From a virus: a stretch of 64,000 bases of DNA. Both the position numbers and the translations under genes were made by a program. The DNA lies in IMG/VR virus record IMGVR_UViG_3300046616_000269, positions 1-64,000 of that record, one strand, 5' to 3'. The notes under the pieces are model-generated. The model worked only from the letters and a program-made list of their open reading frames with translations. It did no database searches and was not told the origin of the DNA. This document shows, one piece after another, positions 7,667 to 15,545 of this stretch (its first letter is position 1; every line of letters starts with the position of its first letter).

Positions 7667-9091
7667 CTAGTTGGGTTGCTCTGCTGCGCCCAGGCGTGCC
7701 CAGACTCCAATGGTGCCGCCGCGCGTGATGTAGCCATCAAGTGCATACCTGATGGCATCCCAGCAGTGGTTGTGCTTATCCACGAGCTTCGGCAGCACCA
7801 GTGGCTGGCCCTGGCTGTCCACGACCTTCGGGTCCACCTGGTAGCGCCACAGGTAGGCTTCCTTAGCCGTTTCCTTGCAGCGCGTGTGGATGACGATCTT
7901 GTCGAAGCCCCGCAGGAAGGCGATGCCATCCTTTACGCTGCCGTCCCACTTCTGGGCGGCGCTGATGTTGAAGCCATGCCTGCGCTGCTTGCTGATGGTC
8001 TCGGGTCGCGCCGAGTCGGCCTTGATGGGCCAGTTCTCGGCATCCGGCACGCTGCGATAGAAGTCAGGCATGTCATCGAGTTCGACGCCCACACCATAAG
8101 CCTCGTACTCGATGTATAAGCGGTTCTTTTTGGCATCGGCAGGGCTGGGCAAGATGAAGCCGCGAATCAGCGTGTTAGGGTCCTGACTGAAGCCGAAGTC
8201 GGCGCCGAACAGAACCCGGTCTGCATCCTTCCAGAGGTCGTCTTCAAAATCCTCTACGATGTACTTGCCGTTCAGGACGATGGCGTTGCTGATCTTCAGC
8301 GGCATGCCAAGCCAGATGTGCTCGTACAGATGGTAGTCGTTTTCCTTGTCCGTCTCCATCTCTTCCCGCAGGCCTGCCGGGAAGTGCGGGTTGCTGTCGT
8401 AGTTGATCTTATGGACGATGCTGTTAGGCCTGGGGTTTACTACCAGGCGCTGATACGTGGCATCGTTCTCGTCAATCAAGTTGAAGGTCACCCAGATCTC
8501 GGCGCCATCCTTGCGGCGCACCGTAGCACTCAGTGACTGCCAGCTGCCTGCTGTCGTCGTCTGCGCTTCTTCGACCCACGTAATGTCGATGCCTTCTAGT
8601 GAGCGGATGCCCTGGTCGTTGCCGTGCAAGCCCATGAAGATGAACTCGGCGCCCACCCTGGACTTAATGCTGGTGTCAGTCACATCGAACCAGGACTGCA
8701 GGCCCAGGCGTTCAATGGTGTCCTTCAGCATCTTGTGCGAGCTGTGCTGGATCTTGTTCTGGAACTGCCGCGTGCAGAGGATACGCAAGGCGCTCTGGCT
8801 GGCTAGTCGGATAAGCGCTTCTGCGACTCCCCACGACTTCGCGCTGCCACGACCGCCCCAGTAGACTTTGTACGGCGCCCGCTTATAGTAGAGGTCGCTG
8901 AGTACGTGGTTCCTATCCAGTACCAGCGACGGCACTGCCAGGAACTGCGGACCCAAGCTAGTCGTCGTGGCGGATTCGGCGTTTACCAGTTGCTGGCGCT
9001 TCAGCTTCGTCCGTCTGGCCTTCTCCGCCAGTGCCAAGGCTAACGCCTGCTTCGGCGGCAGCGCCCGCAATGATTGCGTCGAGATCGGCAT
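7667..9091 (-). CDS. terL: Terminase large subunit
   Basis: 474 aa packaging motor with N-terminal ATPase and C-terminal nuclease. Walker A is GGRGSAKS near residue 80; the Walker B-like segment is DITWVEEAQ. An aspartate in LFGADFGFSQDP fits the first acidic residue of the RNase H-like nuclease, and further acidic residues lie in the C-terminal third. It most resembles the PBSX/P22-like family. The start is kept at MPISTQSL because GGAG lies 8 bases upstream, although this means a 134-base overlap with the preceding gene. Confidence 0.9.
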   Translation of the reverse strand: MPISTQSLRALPPKQALALALAEKARRTKLKRQQLVNAESATTTSLGPQFLAVPSLVLDRNHVLSDLYYKRAPYKVYWGGRGSAKSWGVAEALIRLASQSALRILCTRQFQNKIQHSSHKMLKDTIERLGLQSWFDVTDTSIKSRVGAEFIFMGLHGNDQGIRSLEGIDITWVEEAQTTTAGSWQSLSATVRRKDGAEIWVTFNLIDENDATYQRLVVNPRPNSIVHKINYDSNPHFPAGLREEMETDKENDYHLYEHIWLGMPLKISNAIVLNGKYIVEDFEDDLWKDADRVLFGADFGFSQDPNTLIRGFILPSPADAKKNRLYIEYEAYGVGVELDDMPDFYRSVPDAENWPIKADSARPETISKQRRHGFNISAAQKWDGSVKDGIAFLRGFDKIVIHTRCKETAKEAYLWRYQVDPKVVDSQGQPLVLPKLVDKHNHCWDAIRYALDGYITRGGTIGVWARLGAAEQPN

Positions 9092-9368
9092 CGCTTACTC
9101 CAGAGATGATTTCCACGGTACTAATCTTTGGCGCAAAGTAAGGTGCAGCCGCCTTGGCGGCATCCTTGCGCTGCTCTACGTCCAGGCTGACCCAGCGCTC
9201 GGTGACCTTGCCGTCCGCGTCTACCTTGAACTCTATCTGCGGCTCACCGCGTGCCATGGCAAGCAGGATCTCATGCGGCAGCATGCCGGTGGCCTGCGCC
9301 CTTTCTCTGGCTTCATGCGCCATCTTGTTGGCCGTTCCGGGTGGCCTGCCCCTTCCGCGTTTTTCCAT
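8958..9368 (-). CDS. terS: Terminase small subunit candidate
   Basis: 136 aa directly upstream of, and overlapping, the large terminase gene. It starts MEKRGRGRPPGTANKM, an AT-hook-like RGRPPG motif common in phage small terminases, followed by a helical region containing DVEQRKDAAKAAAPYFAPK, often seen in this protein group. The C-terminal tail is disordered. It should bind the packaging site and regulate the large subunit. Assigned from context, size and the RGRP motif. Confidence 0.65.
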   Translation of the reverse strand: MEKRGRGRPPGTANKMAHEARERAQATGMLPHEILLAMARGEPQIEFKVDADGKVTERWVSLDVEQRKDAAKAAAPYFAPKISTVEIISGVSDADLDAIIAGAAAEAGVSLGTGGEGQTDEAEAPATGKRRIRHDD

Positions 9369-9400
9369 AATTTAGTATTCCCGTGTTATCGTCTCGATGT

Positions 9401-9435
9401 CTTACGGTAAGGCTCTCGTGTAACTCTACCGTAAG
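9401..9435. promoter_or_regulatory. Inverted repeat upstream of the terminase operon
   Basis: CTTACGGTA (9401-9409) and TACCGTAAG (9427-9435) are perfect inverted copies 17 bases apart, between the terminator at 9446-9470 and the small terminase start at 9368. This could be an operator or leader hairpin for the packaging/head operon. Nothing else was found between 9369 and 9640 except a 9-codon frame behind a strong AGGAGG near 9560. Confidence 0.35.
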
Positions 9436-9445
9436 GCCACGAACA

Positions 9446-9470
9446 AAAGCCCAGGGGCTGCCTGGGCTTT
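9446..9470 (-). terminator. Intrinsic terminator upstream of terminase
   Basis: Perfect 10-bp stem, AAAGCCCAGG (9446-9455) with CCTGGGCTTT (9461-9470), loop of 5. On the minus strand the stem ends CTTTTGTTCG. It closes transcription of the fibre-locus genes before the terminase operon and could also act on the plus strand. Confidence 0.65.
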
Positions 9471-9640
9471 ATCTGCATGTTGATGAATCCTGAATAGTCT
9501 CACATGATTGGCTCCCTGCAGTTAGCCACCAGCTTCTGGTCGAGGTGGCATCGCCTCCTAGTGTTGCCGGTTACTCAATCCGCCGCCGTATCGCTTTCCC
9601 CAGGTCGTGCGTATGGGCGCCTGGGTTACGGCAGCATTCC

Positions 9641-10078
9641 TTATTGCCAGCGGCTGCGCTTGGGTCCCAGCACGTTGGCTACCAGCTCGCGCTTCTGCTG
9701 GCGTTCGTCAGGTTTCCTGGCCGGCAGGTTCCAGGGCACGGTAAACGATGGCAACTGCGTCATTGCTATCTTCGGCAGTGATCTCGGCTTCGTTCCTAGT
9801 TGCAGCCTGACTTCATCGGACGTAATGGTTACGTGGATGCCGTCTCCGAGAATCCAATGTGAGCGCTCCCAGGCTACCACCGGGGGCTGGCGGCCGTGTG
9901 CGTAGATTTCATCTTCAAGGGCTTGGTGGTCCCTGACCTTCGCCGCTTCTAGGCAGGCGTTGATGTCTGCCAGCACTTCTTCACTCGTCTTGGTCTTCCA
10001 CGCAGACGAACTGGGCGATGCCTGCGCAGCTGCCCACTCGGCGTCTGTCAGGCGGTGGATGAGATCTGAACCTTCCAA
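9641..10078 (-). CDS. Hypothetical protein in fibre locus
   Basis: 145 aa, likely initiated at TTG: AGGAG lies 8 bases upstream in the recurring leader CTAACTAGGAGC, and no ATG fits. The chain is soluble, with EVLADINACLEAAKVRDHQALED predicted helical and a basic C-terminus (RQQKRELVANVLGPKRSRWQ). It lies just downstream of the adhesion genes; a role as fibre assembly helper is possible but not shown. Confidence 0.6.
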   Translation of the reverse strand: MEGSDLIHRLTDAEWAAAQASPSSSAWKTKTSEEVLADINACLEAAKVRDHQALEDEIYAHGRQPPVVAWERSHWILGDGIHVTITSDEVRLQLGTKPRSLPKIAMTQLPSFTVPWNLPARKPDERQQKRELVANVLGPKRSRWQ

Positions 10079-10091
10079 TTGATGCTCCTAG

Positions 10092-10664
10092 TTAGCAGCA
10101 GGCGTGGGCGGCTTTCTTCGTCACGCCTACCGTGGCGGATGCCACGACTTTCCTGCCGCTGGTCAAGGTAGCTATACCGCGGATACCGTAGATGGTGCCA
10201 CGACCCCGTGCCTTGAAGCGCTGCAGGACGATTCTGCCGCCTGCATCCAGATAGAAGAGGCCGTCGACTATCTTGCCGACTGCATAGAGGCCGTCTGCCA
10301 GCAGCTGCGGAGTGACATCTGGATTTCCGGCGTCGACCATGACCTGGACCTGGAAGCCCGTGATGGTCTCGGTAGCCGCGATGCCGCTGAAGTCGAAAGG
10401 CACGTCGTCGATTTCCGCGATGTCAAGCGGTTCGAGTTCGTACTCACATCGGCTGGCACTGAGTTGCAGGCCAACGTCGTAATAAATGGCGCGGACTTCG
10501 CTGGGCGCCACAGAGCCCGGCTTGCCGCCACCGATGGCCGTGTAGAGGCCCAGCAGCAGCGAGCCGCCGCCCTGCCCGCTCACTGCGTACAGCTGGGGCC
10601 AGGGCGTGACTGCGGGCTGCGGCTGGATATCTGTCCACACCATGTCGTAAAGACTGAGTAGCAT
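10092..10664 (-). CDS. Hypothetical structural-type protein
   Basis: 190 aa, beta-rich with many Gly/Val residues and no charged clusters (GGGSLLLGLYTAIGGGKPG; GRIVLQRFKARGRGTIYGIRG), ending in AHACC. Its composition suggests a virion component of the fibre locus. AAGGAAG lies 6 bases before the ATG. No family recognised. Confidence 0.6.
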   Translation of the reverse strand: MLLSLYDMVWTDIQPQPAVTPWPQLYAVSGQGGGSLLLGLYTAIGGGKPGSVAPSEVRAIYYDVGLQLSASRCEYELEPLDIAEIDDVPFDFSGIAATETITGFQVQVMVDAGNPDVTPQLLADGLYAVGKIVDGLFYLDAGGRIVLQRFKARGRGTIYGIRGIATLTSGRKVVASATVGVTKKAAHACC

Positions 10665-10699
10665 CGGTTCTTCCTTTTACATGATGTGGGAGCAGACTT

Positions 10700-11434
10700 C
10701 TAGAACGGCGTCTTCGCCAAGCGCTTCAAGGCGTTTGCCATGAGTCGCATATTCACGCGGCCCCCCAGGGTGCTCAGGTGAATGTGCTGGCCGGCGTTAT
10801 CCGTCGTAGACCAGAGCACCAGCGGCGTGTTCGATGTCTCGAACGTAGCCGGTTCGTAATCGGGATAGTCGAAGGGTCCACCCTTATATCGAATATCCGT
10901 GTAGCCAACTGCGCCGGCATCCCTGAAGCCGTTGCGCATCAGCGCGTTGTACGCGTCGATGTTGGCGTTGCGCTGGTTGCGCTGCGCCGTATTGTCACCA
11001 GGCTGCAGCGCAGGCGTCGTCGTCATCAGAATGATGCGTAGCTCCGGATTGGCAGCGCGTCGGGCAAGGCAGTAGTCGCGGCAAGATGCCCAGACGTACT
11101 CCGCCGAGCCAGGTGCACCGGCGACAGAGGTGTTGCTGATGCTGTTCGTTCCTTCCAGCGCGAATAGGATGTTCGTCTTGGTTGGGTCGAAGGCACTATC
11201 AACGTCTGTCGCGCTGCCGCCGTCCAGGCCATTCATCATTCGCCACGTCTGACCATTAACGCCGCGCCACGCCAGTACAACGCCCTGGTTCATGGGCACC
11301 AGATTCGCAAGGCTTCCGCCCCCGTTATCTGATGCCATGTTGACCACCAACGAGTTACCGTCGACGATGACCTTTACCGCGCTACTGTACTGCTGCACAG
11401 GCTTGGTAAGGTTGTTCCAGCGGTTCAGGTTCAT
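10700..11434 (-). CDS. SGNH/GDSL hydrolase-like tail protein
   Basis: 244 aa from MNLNRWNN; this start overlaps the preceding fibre gene as ATGA, so translation is coupled. Family blocks are visible: KVIVDGNSLVVN fits block I (nucleophilic Ser, oxyanion Asn/Gly), FALEGTNSISN fits the GxN block, and HIHLSTLGGRVNMRL fits the C-terminal DxxH block, although the aspartate is replaced (AGQHIH). Such domains on phage tails usually deacetylate surface polysaccharide. Catalytic competence is uncertain because the terminal Asp is not obvious. Confidence 0.6.
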   Translation of the reverse strand: MNLNRWNNLTKPVQQYSSAVKVIVDGNSLVVNMASDNGGGSLANLVPMNQGVVLAWRGVNGQTWRMMNGLDGGSATDVDSAFDPTKTNILFALEGTNSISNTSVAGAPGSAEYVWASCRDYCLARRAANPELRIILMTTTPALQPGDNTAQRNQRNANIDAYNALMRNGFRDAGAVGYTDIRYKGGPFDYPDYEPATFETSNTPLVLWSTTDNAGQHIHLSTLGGRVNMRLMANALKRLAKTPF

Positions 11435-13404
11435 AGCAGGCCGGCCCCGCGCATGTTGCTGATGCCGCAGGTGTTGGTCATCTGCAGCAAGATAAACAGC
11501 TGGGCAGTGGTTGGGCCGCTGTAGTTGTGCAAGGTCGTCCAGGTGGCGCCGCCATCCGATGAAACGCGCGCACTCAGTTGACCGGCGCCGTCGCGGAAGA
11601 TGCCGTACTTGTCGCCGTTGGCGATGGCCCGGCTTGCGACCACGTTGCCGGCGATACCAACACCATTCTCCTTGATGTTGTAATTGCCGCTGCCATTCGA
11701 TGCGATCGTGCACAGCGTATTGGCGAAGATATCAGGCGCATTGACGGTGTCCATGCTGATGTTGGGAATCGCCTCCCCCGTCACATAGCCGACCAGTTGG
11801 CCGTGAACCTCTGCCGCCGCCCCAGCCGGGAAGGACTTGTTAGCCGTTCCCCACTGGTCAGCGATGTAGCTGCCGCCAACGCTACCGAAGTAGGTGCGGC
11901 CCAAGGTATCGTCGCCCTGCGAAGTCACGCCGCTGGTGTTGACCAGCACCGTCACAGGGTCGCCGCCACCCAGCACGTTGTTGCTGATGTAACGCGCGCT
12001 GAAGCTCGCCACAAAGTTCCCGGCAGCATCTTGCAGGCGGCCAGTCCCAGGCTGCGTGTAGGCCAGCGTGATCTGGGCATTTGCGGCATACGGTGTGTCC
12101 ACCGTAATTTCCAGGTTGCCGCCATTCAGCGCCACGCCCGTAATCGTCTTGCCAGCTGCCGTGAATGCCGAGATGGCCGGCACGCCAGTCACCAGCGGCT
12201 CGCTGAAGACCATGATGATCTTCGACGTATTCGCTGCTGCCACCTGGGCGCCCTGCGGCGTAGGCGGCGTCGTATCGGATGCCGATACGTTGTTCGTGAC
12301 GGCAAGGCTTGCAACGTTCGCCAGCAGATTCCCGGCCAGGTCCTTCAGGTTGCCGGTTCCAGGCTGCGTATATGCCAGCGTCCGCGCGGCTTCGCCATTG
12401 ACGAAAGCCGGAGTCACCGTCAGGTTGCAGGCGGTGGCGCTGGCAAAGGCGACGGCCGAGATCGTGTGCCCGGCGATTGCAAAGGCAGATGCAGCAGGAA
12501 TGCTGGTCTGGTCCATGGCTTCGCTGAACAGCAGATTGACGACTGTCGGCGATGCATCTGCAACTGTCGCACTGGTCAAGGTGGGTGGCGTTGCGTCGGC
12601 AGCAGCGATGTTGTTGGTCACGCTGGTCGAGAAGTTGGCGGTCTGGTTGCCTGCCACGTCTTGGATGACGGTGCCAGAGCCGGGCTTGGTGTAGCTGGCC
12701 GTGATGACATCACCGTTGGCGTATGGCGTATTGACCGTCAAGTTGATGACCGAGCCAGCATATGCCACGCCAGTCACGGTCTTGCCGCCACTGACAGCAA
12801 AGGCGCTTGCAGCTGGTGGGCTGCCGGCCAGCACTTCGCTCATCTGCAAGGCAATGACTGATCGCGCTGCGTTCGTGACTTGCGCCGACGAAACTGTTGG
12901 CGGTGCCGTATCTGGGGAACCAACGGCAACGGGCGCCAGAGACTGCATCCAGGCATAGTAGTACTGCAGGCCGTTGAAGCGCATGATCAGTTCATTGACG
13001 ATGCCCGCGCCGCTATTGAAGCCAGCGTTGTTGCCGTCTTGCAGGAAGCCAACATCGAACAGCGGCGTAACGACGCCGTTGCCGACAACCGTCATGGATG
13101 TCGTCGTGTTACGGCTGGCGCCGGTGGGGTTGATCGTGAACGTCAGAGGTCCGTCAAGGTACTTGATACCCATGTCCGCGTTGGCATACGTGAACGGGAT
13201 GGACGTATCGAACGGGATGACGGTGACGGCGCTGGTGTCCTGCCAGACAACGCCATCACAGCGATAGGTGGCAAAGGGCGCGGCGGCGCCGATAAGCGCG
13301 ATACGGCCCGCGTAGGCCAGACCGGGCGGGTAGCTGGCAATCAGCGCCGACAGCGTGGCGAACGGGCCAAGCACGCCGGAGGAAGAAGGGTTGTAGATAG
13401 GCAT
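11431..13404 (-). CDS. Tail fibre/adhesin with three SwmB-like repeats
   Basis: 657 aa. Residues ~165-470 contain three tandem ~100-aa Ig-like repeats, each beginning D-x-x-P-P-T, passing a FSE/MSE motif, then AASAFAV-type, a YTxPGxG block and an xxDxAGNxxAxF block, ending TNN; this matches the SwmB/Big-type adhesion repeat. The first ~160 residues (MPIYNPSSSGVLGPFATL) are the likely virion-binding part. The last ~185 are beta-rich (SFPAGAAAEVHGQLVGYV) and may be the receptor or carbohydrate domain. With the adjacent SGNH-like gene it forms a surface-recognition locus. Confidence 0.7.
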   Translation of the reverse strand: MPIYNPSSSGVLGPFATLSALIASYPPGLAYAGRIALIGAAAPFATYRCDGVVWQDTSAVTVIPFDTSIPFTYANADMGIKYLDGPLTFTINPTGASRNTTTSMTVVGNGVVTPLFDVGFLQDGNNAGFNSGAGIVNELIMRFNGLQYYYAWMQSLAPVAVGSPDTAPPTVSSAQVTNAARSVIALQMSEVLAGSPPAASAFAVSGGKTVTGVAYAGSVINLTVNTPYANGDVITASYTKPGSGTVIQDVAGNQTANFSTSVTNNIAAADATPPTLTSATVADASPTVVNLLFSEAMDQTSIPAASAFAIAGHTISAVAFASATACNLTVTPAFVNGEAARTLAYTQPGTGNLKDLAGNLLANVASLAVTNNVSASDTTPPTPQGAQVAAANTSKIIMVFSEPLVTGVPAISAFTAAGKTITGVALNGGNLEITVDTPYAANAQITLAYTQPGTGRLQDAAGNFVASFSARYISNNVLGGGDPVTVLVNTSGVTSQGDDTLGRTYFGSVGGSYIADQWGTANKSFPAGAAAEVHGQLVGYVTGEAIPNISMDTVNAPDIFANTLCTIASNGSGNYNIKENGVGIAGNVVASRAIANGDKYGIFRDGAGQLSARVSSDGGATWTTLHNYSGPTTAQLFILLQMTNTCGISNMRGAGLL

Positions 13405-13407
13405 GAC

Positions 13408-14184
13408 TTACCACTCCCGTGCCGAGAAAGCCTGACCAGCAGTTGCGCCGATGATGGATACCGCATCCGTGCCTCCGCCCCCAGCCGGGGTTTCGTAGAG
13501 GGCGCCGGGTGCAAGGCGGATGGAGGGCTGGTTCAGTGTCGCCTGGACGCCGAGCCCGTTGAAGCCCAGGTCACCCGTCGACAGATTCTGGATCGAGTAG
13601 CCGCGCCGCGTCGGGTTGGCAGCCATCAGCAGCTGTGACGTGCCGCCAGTCGTGATGGTGCCGCTGCGGTTTGCCAGCACAGAAGGCGCAGGCGCCGTTG
13701 CGAAGACGGCATCACTGGCGGGCGCCACGGACAGGCTGGCTGCCGCGGTCTTGATGCCCAGGCTGGCGGGCAGCTGGGAGATCATGGCCGTCAGGCGCTG
13801 GGCGATGCGCTGCAGGCGGCCATTCAGGCCAGACGATGCCGTATCGCTGGCGGGCGCGGTTTCCGTGACTGCGCCCAGCAGGGCACCGTTGGCAACGACG
13901 CCGTTCGCAATGGCGGCTTCCTGGGCGAGCTGCAGCAGCTGGTTGGCTGCGCTGGCATCACCAGAGCCGCCACCACCGCCACCGCCGCTGACGATGACCA
14001 CTGGCAAGGCCCCACCCTGCAGCGCCGGTTGCAGGGCCAGCAGCTGGGCCAGCAATGCATCGGTTTCAGGGGACTCGGTGCGCTGACGGTAGACGCTCAA
14101 GCCGCCTACTGTCAGCACTTCGCAATCGATCTTCTTGCCCCCGTTTTGCGAGTCATCGGGAAGAGTTTGGAAACCATCAGCCAT
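13408..14184 (-). CDS. Hypothetical virion protein, fibre locus
   Basis: 258 aa starting MADGFQTLPDDSQ; AGGA about 8 bases upstream supports this over the longer frame. The middle has an ALPVVIVSGGGGGGGSGD hinge and Ala/Gln helices; the C-terminus (SIQNLSTGDLGFNGLGVQAT...YETPAGGG) resembles small beta-sandwich domains found on phage decoration or fibre proteins. Likely part of the adhesion apparatus. Confidence 0.6.
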   Translation of the reverse strand: MADGFQTLPDDSQNGGKKIDCEVLTVGGLSVYRQRTESPETDALLAQLLALQPALQGGALPVVIVSGGGGGGGSGDASAANQLLQLAQEAAIANGVVANGALLGAVTETAPASDTASSGLNGRLQRIAQRLTAMISQLPASLGIKTAAASLSVAPASDAVFATAPAPSVLANRSGTITTGGTSQLLMAANPTRRGYSIQNLSTGDLGFNGLGVQATLNQPSIRLAPGALYETPAGGGGTDAVSIIGATAGQAFSAREW

Positions 14185-14195
14185 AGCGAGTCCTT

Positions 14196-14747
14196 TCAGT
14201 TTAAGTTGGGTTGGTCTGCTCTGCGCAGCGCGTCCCACATTCGCAGCCCGGCTAGACGTGCCAGATCGATGCACTCATGTGGTAGGAGTTTTTGTGCGTC
14301 TCGGTTGGGATGTGCGCGGCGGCGCAGATGCATGACATCGGTCGCACCTTGGCGGCCGAGCAGGATGACCCCGCTGGTGGCTGGCAGGAACTCCAGCAGC
14401 TCGGGCTTCCAGATGTCGACTGGCAGCGCGTAATAGTGTTTCCACACCCTGGGCGGCCAGTCACGGCGAACACCGCCAGGAACGGCGTTAGAACGACTCC
14501 ATGGCCTGTTCTGCCACCACTTGTCCTTCTTCAGATCCGCCTTCAGGTCGCTGCGGCTGATCTTGACCTCGACATCAATGATGCGCAGGCCCTTTTCCAC
14601 AACCAGCAGGTCGCACTCGTGGCCGGTCCAGCCGCAGCAGGGCACGGCAAGGACGGCGCGGTGGAAAAGGTCGCCGTGGACTATGGCGCGGCCGATGCGC
14701 GCTTCCGTCCACTTCTGGGGCGGCTCGATGACTCGTCTTGCAACCAT
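14196..14747 (-). CDS. PD-(D/E)XK nuclease-like protein
   Basis: 183 aa from MVARRVIEPPQKW. Longer starts exist (ATG at 14795, TTG at 14810), but a GGCGGGGTGG site precedes 14747. The block GHECDLLVVEKGLRIIDVEV followed by KIS gives D...(I)EVK, the core of the PD-(D/E)XK nuclease fold; the next helix (DLKADLKKDKWW) also fits. The chain ends with a Cys/His/Arg-rich tail. A DNA-processing or repair nuclease is the best guess. Confidence 0.5.
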   Translation of the reverse strand: MVARRVIEPPQKWTEARIGRAIVHGDLFHRAVLAVPCCGWTGHECDLLVVEKGLRIIDVEVKISRSDLKADLKKDKWWQNRPWSRSNAVPGGVRRDWPPRVWKHYYALPVDIWKPELLEFLPATSGVILLGRQGATDVMHLRRRAHPNRDAQKLLPHECIDLARLAGLRMWDALRRADQPNLN

Positions 14748-14889
14748 GCGCCACCCCGCCAAAAATAAGTTGACAGCTTCCCTGCCCTGCCGCATGAAGC
14801 AGCGTAGCAATGACCCAGTCGTTCCCGTTCAACACGTGCAGCGGCGCTAACCCGCTGCCAGGACCGGGAAGCCGTCGTAGGAGGACTCT

Positions 14890-15003
14890 ATGCAAGCGGG
14901 GCAAGCCCCCTTAGTCCACCGGGGCGTCCTGCGCCTGGGGAACTCTCACAAAGCCTTCCTACCACGACTCCCAAAGAAGAAAAGCCCCGGCGCCAATCCT
15001 TAG
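14890..15003 (+). CDS. Small ORF (37 aa) opposite to its neighbours
   Basis: ATG with a near-ideal AGGAGG at 14879-14884, spacing 5. The product starts MQAGQAPLVHRGVLRLG and ends in a basic tail (PRLPKKKSPGANP). It is the only plus-strand candidate in the first 23.9 kb and overlaps the leftward terminator at 14984-15012, so it may be chance. Confidence 0.3.
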   Translation: MQAGQAPLVHRGVLRLGNSHKAFLPRLPKKKSPGANP

Positions 15004-15012
15004 CGTCGGGGC
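14984..15012 (-). terminator. Leftward intrinsic terminator
   Basis: GCCCCGGCGC (14984-14993) pairs with GCGTCGGGGC (15003-15012) with one mismatch; read leftward the stem is followed by TTTTCTTC. It ends the structured intergenic transcript. Confidence 0.6.
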
Positions 15013-15013
15013 A

Positions 15014-15136
15014 CTGGGCTGAATAAAGCGGGCCGTGCAATCCCCTACTTCCCCACGACCTCGGGGCCAGAAGGCCGGGAGACTTGCGTCCCTCTGGCCC
15101 TGCAAACTCCGTCCCGCCCTTCCTGGCTAAGCCCAG
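15014..15136. ncRNA. Candidate structured RNA
   Basis: Nested complementary segments: CTGGGCT (15014-15020) with AGCCCAG (15130-15136); GCGGG (15028-15032) with CCCGC (15113-15117); TGCA (15036-15039) with TGCA (15101-15104); GGGCCAGA (15064-15071) with TCTGGCCC (15093-15100); GGGA (15077-15080) with TCCC (15089-15092). Together they fold into a closed multi-stem element flanked by leftward terminators. The strand is undecided; the terminators favour minus. No known RNA family was recognised. Confidence 0.35.
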
Positions 15137-15163
15137 CGGCTCACCATGAAATCGACATGAAAA

Positions 15164-15185
15164 AACCCGCCTATTTCAGCGGGTT
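15164..15185 (-). terminator. Leftward intrinsic terminator
   Basis: AACCCGC (15164-15170) with GCGGGTT (15179-15185), loop of 8; on the minus strand the stem runs into TTTTTT. It ends the transcription unit of the genes at 15276-17006. Confidence 0.65.
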
Positions 15186-15234
15186 CGTTAGCTGGCCGGG
15201 TATACCAGCAATATCTAATGGATACGTAATATAG

Positions 15235-15256
15235 GTGAAAAATACAAATTTTTCAC
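15235..15256. promoter_or_regulatory. AT-rich perfect inverted repeat
   Basis: GTGAAAAAT (15235-15243) and ATTTTTCAC (15248-15256) around ACAA. It resembles the TGAAAAATATTTTT core of the promoter elements at 19.9 and 22.55 kb, so it may bind the same regulator or act as an UP-like element. Confidence 0.35.
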
Positions 15257-15275
15257 TTTGGCCTGAAAATAATTT

Positions 15276-15545
15276 TTACAGGAAGGCCCATATAAGGGCG
15301 CCGCAGCCCCCAGCCAGGACTAGGCCCAGGGTCCACCACATCTGACGCTTTTCTGCCCTGGCTGCTTCCTGCAGCTGGTTCTCGACGATGTCGCGGCCGT
15401 CGATGATCTGGATAGATAGCTGCAGGCTGCTGATGTGGGCTTCCAGGTCAGCCGGCACGGCCTTGCCCTGGGCCATGAGCCCGTGGCGTTCGGCCAGCAG
15501 GCCATTCAGCTGGGCCTTGATGCCACGCAGGTCATTGTTGGTCAT
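15276..15545 (-). CDS. Tail-anchored small membrane protein
   Basis: 89 aa. Residues 1-65 are a charged heptad-like helix (coiled coil, with AQLNGLLAERHGLMAQGKAV); residues ~70-89 form a single hydrophobic segment (WWTLGLVLAGGCGALIWAFL) at the extreme C-terminus. The topology is N-in tail anchor. Its start overlaps the previous gene by 4 bases. It could be a holin-like or superinfection-exclusion factor; no family recognised. Confidence 0.6.
   Translation of the reverse strand: MTNNDLRGIKAQLNGLLAERHGLMAQGKAVPADLEAHISSLQLSIQIIDGRDIVENQLQEAARAEKRQMWWTLGLVLAGGCGALIWAFL

Larger units (their letters stand above)
14748..15275. other. 528-base intergenic region
   Basis: The longest stretch without a conventional gene. 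From left to right it holds a 7-bp hairpin (GCAGCGG 14838-14844 / CCGCTGC 14852-14858), a 37-codon plus-strand ORF behind AGGAGG, two leftward terminators (14984-15012, 15164-15185), a multi-helix RNA candidate between them (15014-15136), and an AT-rich inverted repeat (15235-15256). No tRNA arm motif was found on either strand. Confidence 0.6.

Noticed and set aside
9472-9640. Protein-like fragments in two frames between terminase and the gene at 9641
   Set aside because: Short stretches (such as HTHDLGKAIRRRIE) look coding but no start codon exists in frame; insufficient support for a gene.
11578-12861. 427-codon plus-strand frame opposite the fibre gene
   Set aside because: Arg/Gly/Cys-rich antisense of the repeat region; the minus-strand protein has clear repeat domains.
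15014-15136. tRNA or known ribozyme in the structured region
   Set aside because: No T-arm (GGTTCGAATCC-like), no hammerhead CTGATGA/GAAA core and no HDV-like core could be identified.
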